This document shows, piece by piece, positions 1-7,841 of a stretch of 37,833 nucleotides of DNA (its first letter is position 1; every line of letters begins with the position of its first letter). The position numbers were made by a program, and so were the translations under genes. Source of the DNA: a bacterium (GTDB lineage Bacteria; Thermotogota; Thermotogae; Mesoaciditogales; Mesoaciditogaceae); the NCBI GenBank assembly GCA_021800445.1, contig JAJYYZ010000019.1, positions 1 to 37,833 on the forward strand, written 5' to 3'. Under the pieces are notes generated by a model. The model searched no databases. It had not been told where the DNA came from and saw nothing but the letters and a program-made list of their open reading frames with translations.

Positions 1-378
1 AACATGAAAGCGATGGGACAGTGCTTGAATCTGGGAAAGAGCGTTGCGGACAATGGATGGGGGATGTTCACATCTTTTCTCAATTACAAGTTAGAAGATA
101 AAGGCAAAGCGCTTGTAAGGGTAGGTAAATGGTATCCGAGTTCTAAGACCTGCAGTGTATGCGGATATGAAAAAGAAGAGTTGACCTTGGATATCAGGGA
201 ATGGGAATGTCCGAACTGTCATACCATCCACGACAGAGACATAAACGCCGCGATAAATATAAAGCGTCAAGGATTACGCATGATTAGTCATGAATTTGAG
301 AACCGTGGGACACACGGGGATAGCTCGTTGATACTTAGCACAGGGGTGCTATTGAGCGAGAAGCCCTCACTTCTATAA
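1..378 (+). CDS. tnpB: TnpB-family (IS200/IS605) RNA-guided nuclease, C-terminal part
   Basis: This is the last 125 or so codons of a TnpB (OrfB) protein; the frame is already open at the window edge, so the 5' part is missing. The zinc ribbon is clear: CSVC and, about 20 residues later, CPNC. It is followed by HDRDINAAINI, which carries the third acidic residue of the RuvC-like catalytic site. TnpB is an RNA-guided DNA endonuclease encoded by IS200/IS605-type transposons and uses a guide RNA transcribed from the element's right end. The tail after the RuvC motif ends in SEKPSLL just inside the right-end hairpin. No tnpA is visible in the window. Whether the full gene is intact cannot be judged here. 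Confidence 0.93.
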   Translation, partial: NMKAMGQCLNLGKSVADNGWGMFTSFLNYKLEDKGKALVRVGKWYPSSKTCSVCGYEKEELTLDIREWECPNCHTIHDRDINAAINIKRQGLRMISHEFENRGTHGDSSLILSTGVLLSEKPSLL

Positions 379-395
379 GTGGTGGGAGCATGTCA
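300..395 (+). ncRNA. Candidate omega/reRNA region and right end of the TnpB element
   Basis: The last coding bases of tnpB and the sequence after them (CTTCTATAAGTGGTGGGAG, then CATGTCAC) form the right end. In this family the guide RNA normally overlaps the 3' end of tnpB and stops at the right end. The same end sequence recurs in the window at 25528-25577 (minus strand) and, as a perfect hairpin, at 35909-35952, which supports its being an element boundary around 390-395. The RNA itself is inferred from family knowledge, and its 5' limit is a guess. Confidence 0.45.
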
Positions 396-530
396 CAAAT
401 CGAATTTCTCTATTCATATTAGCGAAGGGCAGAAGGCCCATGAGGAAGCCTTCACAGCGTAGCAAGAACAGATTCCGAAGGAGCACCTGCCGGAGCTAAA
501 AACCATTCAGAATTTAAATTTAACTCAGTA

Positions 531-559
531 TAAAAAGACTTCGTGTTTATAACGAAGCC
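531..559 (-). terminator. Rho-independent terminator of the fab operon
   Basis: Read on the minus strand, an 8-bp stem (552-559 with 537-544, one G-T pair) and a 7-nt loop are followed directly by a run of five T. It lies 23 nt past the acpP stop codon and closes the fabF-to-acpP operon. Confidence 0.8.
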
Positions 560-581
560 TCATTTTGATTGTTGCCTTTCG

Positions 582-827
582 TTATTTTGAAACTATGTAA
601 TCGACAACGCTTTTTACATCTGTCAATTTGGAAATATCTTCGTCGGGAATCTTTATTCCAAATTTTTCTTCGAGATCCATCGTCAACTCGACAAGATCGA
701 GAGAGTCGGCACCAAGATCATCGACGAGTTTTGAACTTTCTTTTATTGTATCGATGTTAACTCCAAGATGGTTTGCTATTGCTTTCTTTACCTCATCCAA
801 AACCTCAGAATTCTGCAATTTCGGCAT
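582..827 (-). CDS. acpP: Acyl carrier protein
   Basis: This 81-residue acidic protein carries the growing acyl chain in type II fatty acid synthesis. The phosphopantetheine attachment motif DSLDLVEL is present with Ser42 as the modified residue. Length and helix pattern are those of ordinary ACP. The start at 827 has a strong SD (AAGGAGTGG) and lies inside the end of fabD, a 23-nt overlap. It is the last gene of the operon and sits before a terminator, a position that would allow separate high expression, although I see no internal promoter. Confidence 0.97.
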   Translation of the reverse strand: MPKLQNSEVLDEVKKAIANHLGVNIDTIKESSKLVDDLGADSLDLVELTMDLEEKFGIKIPDEDISKLTDVKSVVDYIVSK

Positions 828-1740
828 TTTTTACCACTCCTTCCAATTTATCCATTTCATCTATTGTGTCTGTTGAATAGGTCTCCGCGTTGGCGATCTT
901 CTTTACAAGGCCGCAAAGCACATTACCGGATCCAACTTCCACATATCTTGTTATGCACATTTCATTCATCGTTTGCACCGTTTCGATCCATTTGACCGGA
1001 GATGTAAGTTGCTCTATTAATTTAGACTTTATTTCATCTATCGTTCCGGCCACTTTACCTGTAACGTTGAGTATCACAGGCACCTGAGGCCTTCTAAACT
1101 CTATTTTGTTCAAAAATTCAGAAAGTTTTTCTTTGGCTGGCATCATGAGAGGCGAATGAAATGGACCGGAGACATTGAGTTGAACTACACGTTTTGCACC
1201 TGCAGATTTAAAAATTTCGATTGCGCTCAAAAGTGCCGTTATCTCTCCGCTTACGACAATCTGAAGAGGAGAATTATAATTCGCAACGTAAACACCATCT
1301 AAATTGCTTACAATTTCTTCAACCTTTTCAGGAGATAATCCAAGAATTGCGAGCATCGAACCCGCTCCACTTGGAATGGCATTTTCCATAAGTTCACCAC
1401 GGAGTCTTACGGCTTTAAGTGCATCTTCAAATGAAAGTACCCCAGACGCGACAAGGGCTGAGTATTCACCAAGACTGTGGCCGGCAGCAACCTCAAAATC
1501 GATATTCTTCGATTTCAAAACCTCAAACGCCATAATAGAGGTTGTAAGTAGGGCTGGCTGGGCATTGTAGGTCTTGGTAAGTTCATGTTCATCATTGCCA
1601 AAGACTATTTTCCTTAAATCAACACCAAGAATGTCACAGGCATTGTCCATGATACGCTTTGATTCTGGATACTCATCGTAAAAATCTTTCATCATGTTCA
1701 ATTTTTGCGATCCTTGACCTGGGAAAATTAAAGCATTCAT
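805..1740 (-). CDS. fabD: Malonyl-CoA:ACP transacylase
   Basis: FabD moves malonyl groups from CoA to ACP to supply the elongation units. The 311-residue protein has the N-terminal GQGSQ motif (residues 8-12), the nucleophile elbow GHSLG with Ser89, and the catalytic His195 in GPFHSPLM. Length is typical. Its ATG at 1740 overlaps the fabK stop (ATGA), so the two are translationally coupled; its own 3' end overlaps acpP. Confidence 0.97.
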   Translation of the reverse strand: MNALIFPGQGSQKLNMMKDFYDEYPESKRIMDNACDILGVDLRKIVFGNDEHELTKTYNAQPALLTTSIMAFEVLKSKNIDFEVAAGHSLGEYSALVASGVLSFEDALKAVRLRGELMENAIPSGAGSMLAILGLSPEKVEEIVSNLDGVYVANYNSPLQIVVSGEITALLSAIEIFKSAGAKRVVQLNVSGPFHSPLMMPAKEKLSEFLNKIEFRRPQVPVILNVTGKVAGTIDEIKSKLIEQLTSPVKWIETVQTMNEMCITRYVEVGSGNVLCGLVKKIANAETYSTDTIDEMDKLEGVVKNAEIAEF

Positions 1741-2690
1741 GCTTTTACCTCCATATCTATCGTTTTAAATGAATCTATCGTTTCAAGCGTTTCGTTCCAG
1801 AGTTTAGACATTAGTTCTCTTACCGATGGAATATCGTTGACGAGTCCCGCGGACTGTCCTGACATGAAAGAACCATGATCTGTGTCTCCGTTGACAACGG
1901 CAGCCCTGAGGGCACCCTTTCCAAGTTGTTCAACTTCTTCAGGTTTTCCACCTCTTTCATCTATTTTGAGGAGTTCATTGGTCAGAGGATTTCTCAAGGC
2001 CCTAACGGGATGCCCTGTAACTCTTCCTGTCACAAGTGTATCTCGGGTTGAGGCTTTAAGAATTTTTTCTTTGTAATTTGGATGCACTTCGCATTCTTGA
2101 GTTGCCACAAACCTTGTTCCGATTTGCACACCTTCCGCGCCAAGGGCAAATGAAGCAGCTATTTGACTTCCTCTTGCTATACCTCCTGCGGCTATGACTG
2201 GAATTTCGACCGCATCGACAACGGCGGGTACGAGTACCATAGTTGTTACTTCACCGATATGACCTCCGGATTCCATTCCTTCGGCTATGACCACATCAAC
2301 ACCGTAAGATTCGAGCCTTTTTGCGAACGTTTCAGAAGCAACGACGGGGATAACCTTTATACCTTTTGCTTTGAGAGGTTCGACATATTTGGAAGGATTG
2401 CCAGCGCCAAAGGTGACGGCTGTAACGCCTTCTTCGATTATAACTTTGACTATCTCATCTGCCATTTTTTCATAAACGATGACGTTGACGCCAAATGGTT
2501 TATCGGTCATTGATTTGGTCTTTCTTATCTCAGATCTGACCCATTCGGGATCTCGTCCTCCAGATGCAACTATTCCAAATCCCCCCGCTTCCGAAACGGC
2601 AGCAGCGAGTTTCGCCGTCGAAACCTGGGCCATACCCCCCTGAATTATAGGATATTCTATTTTTAAAATTTCACAAACCCTTGAAAACAT
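1737..2690 (-). CDS. fabK: Enoyl-ACP reductase II (FMN-dependent)
   Basis: FabK reduces trans-2-enoyl-ACP, the last step of each elongation cycle. The 317-residue TIM-barrel flavoprotein of the nitronate monooxygenase/FabK superfamily shows the N-terminal GGMAQVS motif, the phosphate-binding GGIARGSQIAA loop and GTRFVATQEC. Its place between fabH and fabD makes the FabK assignment much more likely than a nitronate monooxygenase. No FabI-type reductase is seen, so FabK is probably the enoyl reductase of the organism. A clear GGAGG site lies 12 nt before the ATG at 2690. Confidence 0.95.
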   Translation of the reverse strand: MFSRVCEILKIEYPIIQGGMAQVSTAKLAAAVSEAGGFGIVASGGRDPEWVRSEIRKTKSMTDKPFGVNVIVYEKMADEIVKVIIEEGVTAVTFGAGNPSKYVEPLKAKGIKVIPVVASETFAKRLESYGVDVVIAEGMESGGHIGEVTTMVLVPAVVDAVEIPVIAAGGIARGSQIAASFALGAEGVQIGTRFVATQECEVHPNYKEKILKASTRDTLVTGRVTGHPVRALRNPLTNELLKIDERGGKPEEVEQLGKGALRAAVVNGDTDHGSFMSGQSAGLVNDIPSVRELMSKLWNETLETIDSFKTIDMEVKA

Positions 2691-2702
2691 CTGATAACCT
2701 CC

Positions 2703-3617
2703 TTATAATTTAAAAATACTTGCCGCTATGCCAAGTCCTGCGCCATATCCTACGGTCAACACCATACTTGAGTTTCCAATTTTACCCAAATCTAAAGCGT
2801 CTTTTATCGCCAAAGGAACGGACGCTGCCGCTGTATTGGCGTGATCTTCGATGGAAATTTGAAACCTGTCAATGGGAAGATTTAATTTTTCGGCCACTTT
2901 TGCTATTATTCTGTAATTAGATTGATGTGGCACAAAAAGATCTACATCTTTTATATCTAATTCAGCCTTCCTGAGTACCTCTTCTATTCCTTCAACAATG
3001 GCTTCGACTGCAAATCTAAACACTGCCTTACCATCCATTTGAAGGAATTGTCCTGATCTTTGAATTATCGATTCGTAACCCTCTCCTTGAATTCTTGAAT
3101 AATTTGCGATTATCCCGGGTTTATCAGATCTTTCCATCAAAATTGCTCCCGCACCGTCTCCAAAAAGTGGTCCTACCGCTTTATCTTTGAAATCTATTAT
3201 TCCCGATAATTTTTCAGTTCCAACGATGCCTATTTTTGAAAAACTTCCTGATCTTATCATGGAATCTGCTATTTCCATTGCCTGAATAAATCCGGAACAT
3301 CCTGCCTGAATATCTATGCCGCCTATCTTTTCTCCGAAAGATTGTTGAACTCTTCCGGATATGCCGGGAATAAGTGTGTCTGGAGTATTTGAAGCAACTA
3401 TAAGATAATCGAATTTCTCGATCTCGCCATTTTTCATGGCATCATTCAAAGCCTTTACGCCCATTTCAACGACACTTTCTTCCGCTATATGGCGCCTTCT
3501 TATACCTGTTCTTTCAAAGATCCAATTTTTCACGCCGATCATATTTTCAATCTGAGAATTTTCAACAACTTTTGGAGGAAGATATCCTCCAACGCCAACG
3601 ATTTTAGAAAAGATCAT
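2703..3617 (-). CDS. fabH: Beta-ketoacyl-ACP synthase III
   Basis: FabH starts fatty acid chains by condensing an acyl-CoA with malonyl-ACP. With the ATG at 3617 the protein has 304 residues and begins MIFSKIVGVGGYLP. The start overlaps the fabZ stop as ATGA, like other junctions in this operon; a longer frame from 3653 would run deep into fabZ and is not needed. The catalytic triad is intact: Cys107 in QAGCSGF, His231 in VPHQSN and Asn261 in DHANTAAAS. Substrate choice (acetyl or branched acyl-CoA) cannot be read from the sequence. Confidence 0.95.
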   Translation of the reverse strand: MIFSKIVGVGGYLPPKVVENSQIENMIGVKNWIFERTGIRRRHIAEESVVEMGVKALNDAMKNGEIEKFDYLIVASNTPDTLIPGISGRVQQSFGEKIGGIDIQAGCSGFIQAMEIADSMIRSGSFSKIGIVGTEKLSGIIDFKDKAVGPLFGDGAGAILMERSDKPGIIANYSRIQGEGYESIIQRSGQFLQMDGKAVFRFAVEAIVEGIEEVLRKAELDIKDVDLFVPHQSNYRIIAKVAEKLNLPIDRFQISIEDHANTAAASVPLAIKDALDLGKIGNSSMVLTVGYGAGLGIAASIFKL

Positions 3618-4015
3618 TTTTGCATTCCTAAAAGCAACGTTGCCGTTGCACACACATTACCATCGACTTTCGCCACTGCATCTGCGCTTATCATCCCCAA
3701 ATGTTCTCCAGTTATCTTTATCTCATAAACTATTTTATCTCCTGGCCTTACAGGTTTTCTAAATCTAACTTTATCCGCTCCTACAAAGAGTGGCGTTTTA
3801 CCGGGAACCAAAGTTATAAGGCCAGCCGTTTGAGCCATACCTTCGAGTATAAGTACTCCCGGCATAATGGGATTATCTGGAAAATGTCCCTGAAATTGTG
3901 GTTCATTGTAAGTAACATTTTTAAAGGCTACGATTTCTTTTTCGCTCTTGGATATCACACCGTCAACCATTAAAAAAGGATAACGATGAGGAAGTACGTC
4001 CGTTATCTTATCCAT
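3614..4015 (-). CDS. fabZ: 3-hydroxyacyl-ACP dehydratase
   Basis: FabZ dehydrates 3-hydroxyacyl-ACP to the enoyl form. This 133-residue hot-dog fold protein has LPHRYPFLMVD near the N-terminus, the catalytic His44 in GHFPDNPIMPG and Glu58 in LEGMAQ. Length is typical. It overlaps the upstream DegV-like gene by 8 nt and the downstream fabH by 4 nt. Confidence 0.97.
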   Translation of the reverse strand: MDKITDVLPHRYPFLMVDGVISKSEKEIVAFKNVTYNEPQFQGHFPDNPIMPGVLILEGMAQTAGLITLVPGKTPLFVGADKVRFRKPVRPGDKIVYEIKITGEHLGMISADAVAKVDGNVCATATLLLGMQK

Positions 4016-4742
4016 TTTTTTCCTCCGATATTACCGTTATTGTCAAAGTATCATGACCGTATATGGAAGCCAAGGCCGGATTCATAAAATCAGATGAGAC
4101 TCTTGAACCAAATTTTTTTGAAAATTCTTTTGTTATGGATTCAACCGTTTTTTCTCTTCCGCTGTATCTTAAAATTATCGAGGATGGTTTATCTATCTCT
4201 TCAATTATCGACGAAATAGCGTTTTTCAAACTCCACATGCTTTTAACCACTGTTCGGCCAAAGCCAAATTTAACTATGTTGATCATCTTCGTGATGATCA
4301 TAGATGCTTTTCTTTCGGAAATGACATCGTTCTTTCTCAAGAAAGAAAGATCTGAAAATAAAAGATATGTTGTGGTCGATTTGGCAAAAACGATGTCGTT
4401 ATCAATTGAAATACCGCTGTTAAGAAACAAAGAAAGCGTGACGGCATCCATTTTCTCTTCGATGATGCTGATCCCATCGATAAGAGAAGAAAGAAATGTA
4501 AGTTCATCCTTTAAAAAACTGAAAGGCCTTGAAGGTAAAAATATTTTTACAGGTACGAGTTTAGAAACGATATCGTTGAGTTCATCAAAAGTTGGAAGTA
4601 CTATGGCACTTTTTTTATTCAAAGAAAAATAAGATCTTCGATCTATTTCGGAGACTCTTAACTTTCCACTTTTCCATTCGATGTAGAGCGGTATTTTTTC
4701 TACACCTTTGACATCAATGGAATCATCTACAAGTATCTTCAT
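4008..4742 (-). CDS. Divergent DegV/FakB-like protein in the fab operon
   Basis: I read this 244-residue protein as a highly divergent DegV-family member (fatty-acid-binding proteins such as FakB). The skeleton fits. KILVDDSID near the start resembles the DSTxDL segment. TYLLFSDLSFLRKNDVIS (about residues 125-142) parallels the family's VDTLEYLKKGGRIS. A late segment, ILRYSG then MNPALASIYGHDTLTITV, parallels the closing strand before the GxHxGPGxLG motif. The two lipid-contact motifs are altered: the SGLSGTY loop appears as PSRPFSF (about 70-76), and the GTHTGPG loop lacks its glycines. It sits between fabF and fabZ, with ATGA coupling to fabF. A role in binding or sensing acyl products is inference; the family call itself is moderate. 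Confidence 0.55.
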   Translation of the reverse strand: MKILVDDSIDVKGVEKIPLYIEWKSGKLRVSEIDRRSYFSLNKKSAIVLPTFDELNDIVSKLVPVKIFLPSRPFSFLKDELTFLSSLIDGISIIEEKMDAVTLSLFLNSGISIDNDIVFAKSTTTYLLFSDLSFLRKNDVISERKASMIITKMINIVKFGFGRTVVKSMWSLKNAISSIIEEIDKPSSIILRYSGREKTVESITKEFSKKFGSRVSSDFMNPALASIYGHDTLTITVISEEKNG

Positions 4743-5974
4743 TCAACCTCCCCGGCAAGCAAAGATACGTTATGACCCCCAAAGCCAAAAGAATTTGAAA
4801 TGAAATTTCTGATTTTAACTTCTTGTGGCCTTTGAGGAACACAGTTAAGATCAATTTGTGGATCCAGATTTTCAAGATTAACAGTTGGAAACACAACAGA
4901 TCTTTTCATTCCAAGCACAGACGATATGAATTCTATTGCACCTGCTGCTCCAAGCGTATGACCAATGGCACCTTTATTTGAACTCACAAAGATGTACTTT
5001 GATCTTTCTTTGAATATGTTTTTTATCGCTGTTGCTTCAGCTAAATCTCCAACAGGCGTAGAGGTAGCATGAGCGTTTATATAATCGATCTCCTCTATTG
5101 AAAGGCCTGAATTTTTTATGGCTATCTCCATCGCGGCGTAAGCTCCCGATCCGTTTGGATCTGGCTGCACCATATGGTAAGCATCATCGCTCATCCCATA
5201 TCCCTTTATTTCAGCGTATATTTTGGCTCCGCGCTTTTTCGCGGATTCTAAAGACTCAAGCACTATTATTCCTGATCCTTCTCCCATGACAAAGCCATCC
5301 CTGTCCCTGTCAAATGGTCTGGATGCATGCTTTGGATCGTCATTTCTTGTCGATAAAGCCTTCATATTTCCAAAGCCCGCTATGGATATTTTACATATCG
5401 CAGCCTCAGATCCTCCTGCTATGACCGTATCGACAATTTCATGCCTTATCATGTCATAGGCAATGGCTATTGCATGTGCACTTGAAGCACATGCGCTAAC
5501 GGTACCGAAGTTTGGCCCTTTCGCACCGTATTGAGTTGCTATCGCTCCTGAAAGCGTATCCGCTATCATCATCGGAACAAGAAAAGGGCTCACTCTCGAA
5601 GGACCTTTTGAGATCATATTTTCCACTTCAGATTCAAGAGATTTTATTCCACCTATGCCAGAAGAGACTATAACGCCGGCTTTTTCAAGCATTTCTTTTG
5701 AAGGATTCGCATCTTCGACAGCCTCTTTTGCCGCTGCCACTCCCAATTGTGTGTACCTGTCATGATGTCTCGCATCTTTTGAATCCATGTATTCGGTTGG
5801 ATCAAAGTCTTTTATTTCAGCCGCTATTTGAGATTTAAAATCTGTCGGATCAAATGTGTTTATTTTATCTGTAAAACTCTCGCTAGAAAGCATCCCTTCG
5901 AAAAACGCTTCTTTCCCCGTTCCCGAGGCTGCTATTATTCCCATGCCTGTAATGACTACTCTTCTCATATGCAA
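4739..5974 (-). CDS. fabF: Beta-ketoacyl-ACP synthase II
   Basis: FabF carries out the elongating condensations of fatty acid synthesis. The thiolase-fold protein has about 411 residues with an intact Cys-His-His site: Cys162 in VSACASSAHA, His302 in NAHATSTPVGD and His339 in GAIGHTLGAAG. A TTG at 5974 lies 7 nt after the SD AAAGGAG; an in-frame ATG two codons later would be 13 nt away, so TTG is preferred. It is the first gene of the operon and its stop overlaps the next start as ATGA. Confidence 0.97.
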   Translation of the reverse strand: MHMRRVVITGMGIIAASGTGKEAFFEGMLSSESFTDKINTFDPTDFKSQIAAEIKDFDPTEYMDSKDARHHDRYTQLGVAAAKEAVEDANPSKEMLEKAGVIVSSGIGGIKSLESEVENMISKGPSRVSPFLVPMMIADTLSGAIATQYGAKGPNFGTVSACASSAHAIAIAYDMIRHEIVDTVIAGGSEAAICKISIAGFGNMKALSTRNDDPKHASRPFDRDRDGFVMGEGSGIIVLESLESAKKRGAKIYAEIKGYGMSDDAYHMVQPDPNGSGAYAAMEIAIKNSGLSIEEIDYINAHATSTPVGDLAEATAIKNIFKERSKYIFVSSNKGAIGHTLGAAGAIEFISSVLGMKRSVVFPTVNLENLDPQIDLNCVPQRPQEVKIRNFISNSFGFGGHNVSLLAGEVE

Positions 5975-6001
5975 CGATATGCTCCTTTCTACGTTTCAAA
6001 A

Positions 6002-6010
6002 ATTATATCA
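6002..6010 (-). promoter_or_regulatory. Extended -10 promoter of the fab operon
   Basis: On the minus strand the sequence TGATATAAT is a consensus -10 with the TGN extension. Transcription would start near 5995, about 20 nt before the fabF start. No good -35 hexamer is present at 17 nt. A 13-nt imperfect palindrome (GCATGATTCGTGC, plus strand 6011-6023) lies just upstream of the -10, where a repressor could bind; that role is speculative. Confidence 0.65.
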
Positions 6011-6132
6011 GCATGATTCGTGCCAAAATTATTTTTTCGTATTTATCGTTAATCCAAGAAAAATGGTAAGATACGATCGTTCAATTTTTGAATTGTTAAG
6101 GCAAATAGGTATCCAAATTTTGGAGGTCAAAG

Positions 6133-6264
6133 ATGATTTTAAAGATAACAGGTGAAAGAGGATGCGGTAAAACCACATTTGTAAATGCAATTGTCAACAT
6201 TACAAACAGAGAATTGATAGGATTCAGAATATTTTTTGAAATTCACAAAGTCGAAGCCACATAA
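6133..6264 (+). pseudogene. Truncated P-loop NTPase ORF (43 codons)
   Basis: A short frame with a strong SD (TTTTGGAGGTCAAAG before ATG at 6133) begins MILKITGERGCGKTTF, a textbook Walker A motif at the extreme N-terminus, as in THEP1-type nucleoside triphosphatases and other small P-loop proteins. It ends after 43 codons, running into the 3' end of the convergent SDR gene, with no Walker B. The good start signal and motif argue that it was a real gene. The rest was probably lost by deletion when the SDR gene became its neighbour. A functional mini-protein is less likely. Confidence 0.6.
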
Positions 6265-7016
6265 CCTCCGTCTATTCTTATCGTGGTACCTGTTATGTAG
6301 GAGGCACGATCGGAGGCGAGAAAGACAACGGTTGACGCTATTTCTTCCGAGTTTGCAAGCCTTTTTATATCTGTCTTTCCAACTACATCCTTACTTGCTT
6401 CTTCAAAGGTGATGTGCTTTTTTTGTGCGATATCGTTGAAAAGCGTTTTGATCCTTTCCGTAAGCGTATAACCTGGGGCAATGCAATTGAAAGTTACACC
6501 GTCTTTTGCATGTTCTGCTGAAAGACTTCTCATCAACCCTATCACTGCCATTCTTATAGAGTTAGATAGCAAGAGCCTCGGAATTGGTTCGTAAACGGAT
6601 ACAGAGGTCGATGCAATGATACGACCCCATTTTTTAGAAAGCATACCGGGCAAAAACGAGTTTATCAATCTAATCGCGCTCATCATCGTAAGATCGTATG
6701 CCGTATGCCAGTCTTCATCTGTTAAGTCTTCAATATCTCCTGGTTTAGGACCTCCGGCGTTTATAAAAAGCACATCAACGTCTCCGACTTCATTTGAAAT
6801 GCGTTTTACATCATCGAATTTTGAAAGATCTCCGTCATGTCCGAAAACTTTTACATCGTATTTTTGGGATATTTCTTTTGCGATCTTGCTTGAATCATGT
6901 CTGGCGATGATATGAATCAGAGATCCTTCTTTGGCAAATTCATCTGCCACGGCGCGGCCAATTCCCTTTGTTCCACCACAAACGAGCACTTTTTTGTTTT
7001 TTATACCGAGATCCAT
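6243..7016 (-). CDS. Short-chain dehydrogenase/reductase, atypical active site
   Basis: This 257-residue Rossmann-fold oxidoreductase resembles 3-oxoacyl-ACP reductases (FabG-like). It has the dinucleotide motif GGTKGIG (residues 14-20), the NAG motif (FINAGGP) and the C-terminal SYITGTTIRIDGGY. The catalytic YxxxK is missing: where it is expected the sequence is PRLLLSNSIRMAVIG (residues 146-160), the pattern of an SDR subgroup that lacks the classical Tyr-Lys pair. It is therefore doubtful as the FabG of the nearby fab operon, which lacks a fabG. The SD GGAGGAGA precedes the ATG at 7016. Substrate unknown. Confidence 0.85.
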   Translation of the reverse strand: MDLGIKNKKVLVCGGTKGIGRAVADEFAKEGSLIHIIARHDSSKIAKEISQKYDVKVFGHDGDLSKFDDVKRISNEVGDVDVLFINAGGPKPGDIEDLTDEDWHTAYDLTMMSAIRLINSFLPGMLSKKWGRIIASTSVSVYEPIPRLLLSNSIRMAVIGLMRSLSAEHAKDGVTFNCIAPGYTLTERIKTLFNDIAQKKHITFEEASKDVVGKTDIKRLANSEEIASTVVFLASDRASYITGTTIRIDGGYVASTL

Positions 7017-7038
7017 TTTATCTCCTCCAAAATTGTCA

Positions 7039-7067
7039 TTTACATAATTATACCCTCATGCTATAAT
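7039..7067 (+). promoter_or_regulatory. Sigma-70 type promoter for the acyltransferase gene
   Basis: TTTACA (7039-7044), a 17-bp spacer and a perfect TATAAT (7062-7067) preceded by TGC make a strong promoter starting near 7074, about 24 nt before the ATG at 7098. A TATAAT on the opposite strand (7047-7052) could serve the divergent SDR gene. Confidence 0.8.
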
Positions 7068-7097
7068 CTATAAAAAGCGAAATTGTGGAGAGTTGTC

Positions 7098-7841
7098 ATG
7101 AGCATAAGTAAAACGGCGAAGATCGATGGTAGTGTTGATTTTGGGCAAAATGTAGTTGTTGAAGATGAGGTTGAAATATCAAAGGATGTAAAAATAGGTC
7201 ATAACGTTGTGATTCACGCAGGCGTTAAAATCGGAGAGGGTAGCGTCATATCTGACAACACGGTGCTGGGGAAGTTTCCATTTAAAGCATCTGCAAGTGC
7301 AACAACGAAGATAAAGAAACTTTCTTCGTTGGTGATCGGCGATCATGTCATGATCGGCGCAAATTGTGTGATCTACACGGGATCAATACTTCACGATAAC
7401 GTCTTTGTAGGAGATCTTGCTTCAATTCGTGAAGATGTGGAGATTGGAGAGTACACGATTATCGGCAGAGGAGTTGCCATCGAAAATCAAACGACGATCG
7501 GGAAACATGTCAAAGTTGAAACCGGATCTTACATAACGGCCATGTCTACAATAGAAGATCGATGCTTTATAGCGCCAGAGGTTGCTTTTTCGAATGATAA
7601 CTATCTCGGAAGAACGGAAGAGAGATTTAAGCATTTTAAAGGACCGACTTTGAAGAAGGGATCAAGAATAGGGGTTAACGCAACTTTGTTACCGGGCGTT
7701 ACGATCGGAAAAGATGCCGTGGTAGCGGCAGGATCGGTCGTAACCAAAGATGTTCTTGGCGCGATTATAGTTGCAGGCGTACCAGCAAAGTATTTCAGAG
7801 ATGTTCCGAAAGATCAGTTACTTGAAGAAGGAGGGGATTAA
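7098..7841 (+). CDS. Left-handed beta-helix (hexapeptide) acyltransferase
   Basis: This 247-residue protein is built of hexapeptide repeats of the type VxIGxN, forming a left-handed beta-helix. It resembles the WxcM/WlbB-like N-acyltransferases acting on nucleotide-sugar amines: a YITAMSTIEDRCFIAPEVAF segment is followed by SNDNYLGR, then GSRIGVNATLLPGVTIG and VVAAGSVVTKDV, the usual end of such helices. It probably acetylates a sugar for a surface polysaccharide, but the substrate is unknown. The ATG at 7098 is preceded by GGAG; a TTG at 7083 is less well placed. The next gene follows its stop without a gap. Confidence 0.85.
   Translation: MSISKTAKIDGSVDFGQNVVVEDEVEISKDVKIGHNVVIHAGVKIGEGSVISDNTVLGKFPFKASASATTKIKKLSSLVIGDHVMIGANCVIYTGSILHDNVFVGDLASIREDVEIGEYTIIGRGVAIENQTTIGKHVKVETGSYITAMSTIEDRCFIAPEVAFSNDNYLGRTEERFKHFKGPTLKKGSRIGVNATLLPGVTIGKDAVVAAGSVVTKDVLGAIIVAGVPAKYFRDVPKDQLLEEGGD

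Noticed and set aside
410-515. Coding-like stretch after the tnpB element (EGQKAHEEAFTA, stop, QEQIPKEHLPELKTI in one frame)
   Set aside because: It reads like a protein fragment but has an internal stop, no start, and I cannot name a family; too weak to list as a pseudogene.
2163-2513. 116-codon plus-strand ORF
   Set aside because: Antisense to fabK.
4063-4632. 189-codon plus-strand ORF
   Set aside because: It lies fully opposite the DegV-like gene of the fab operon, has no SD and shows no family pattern.
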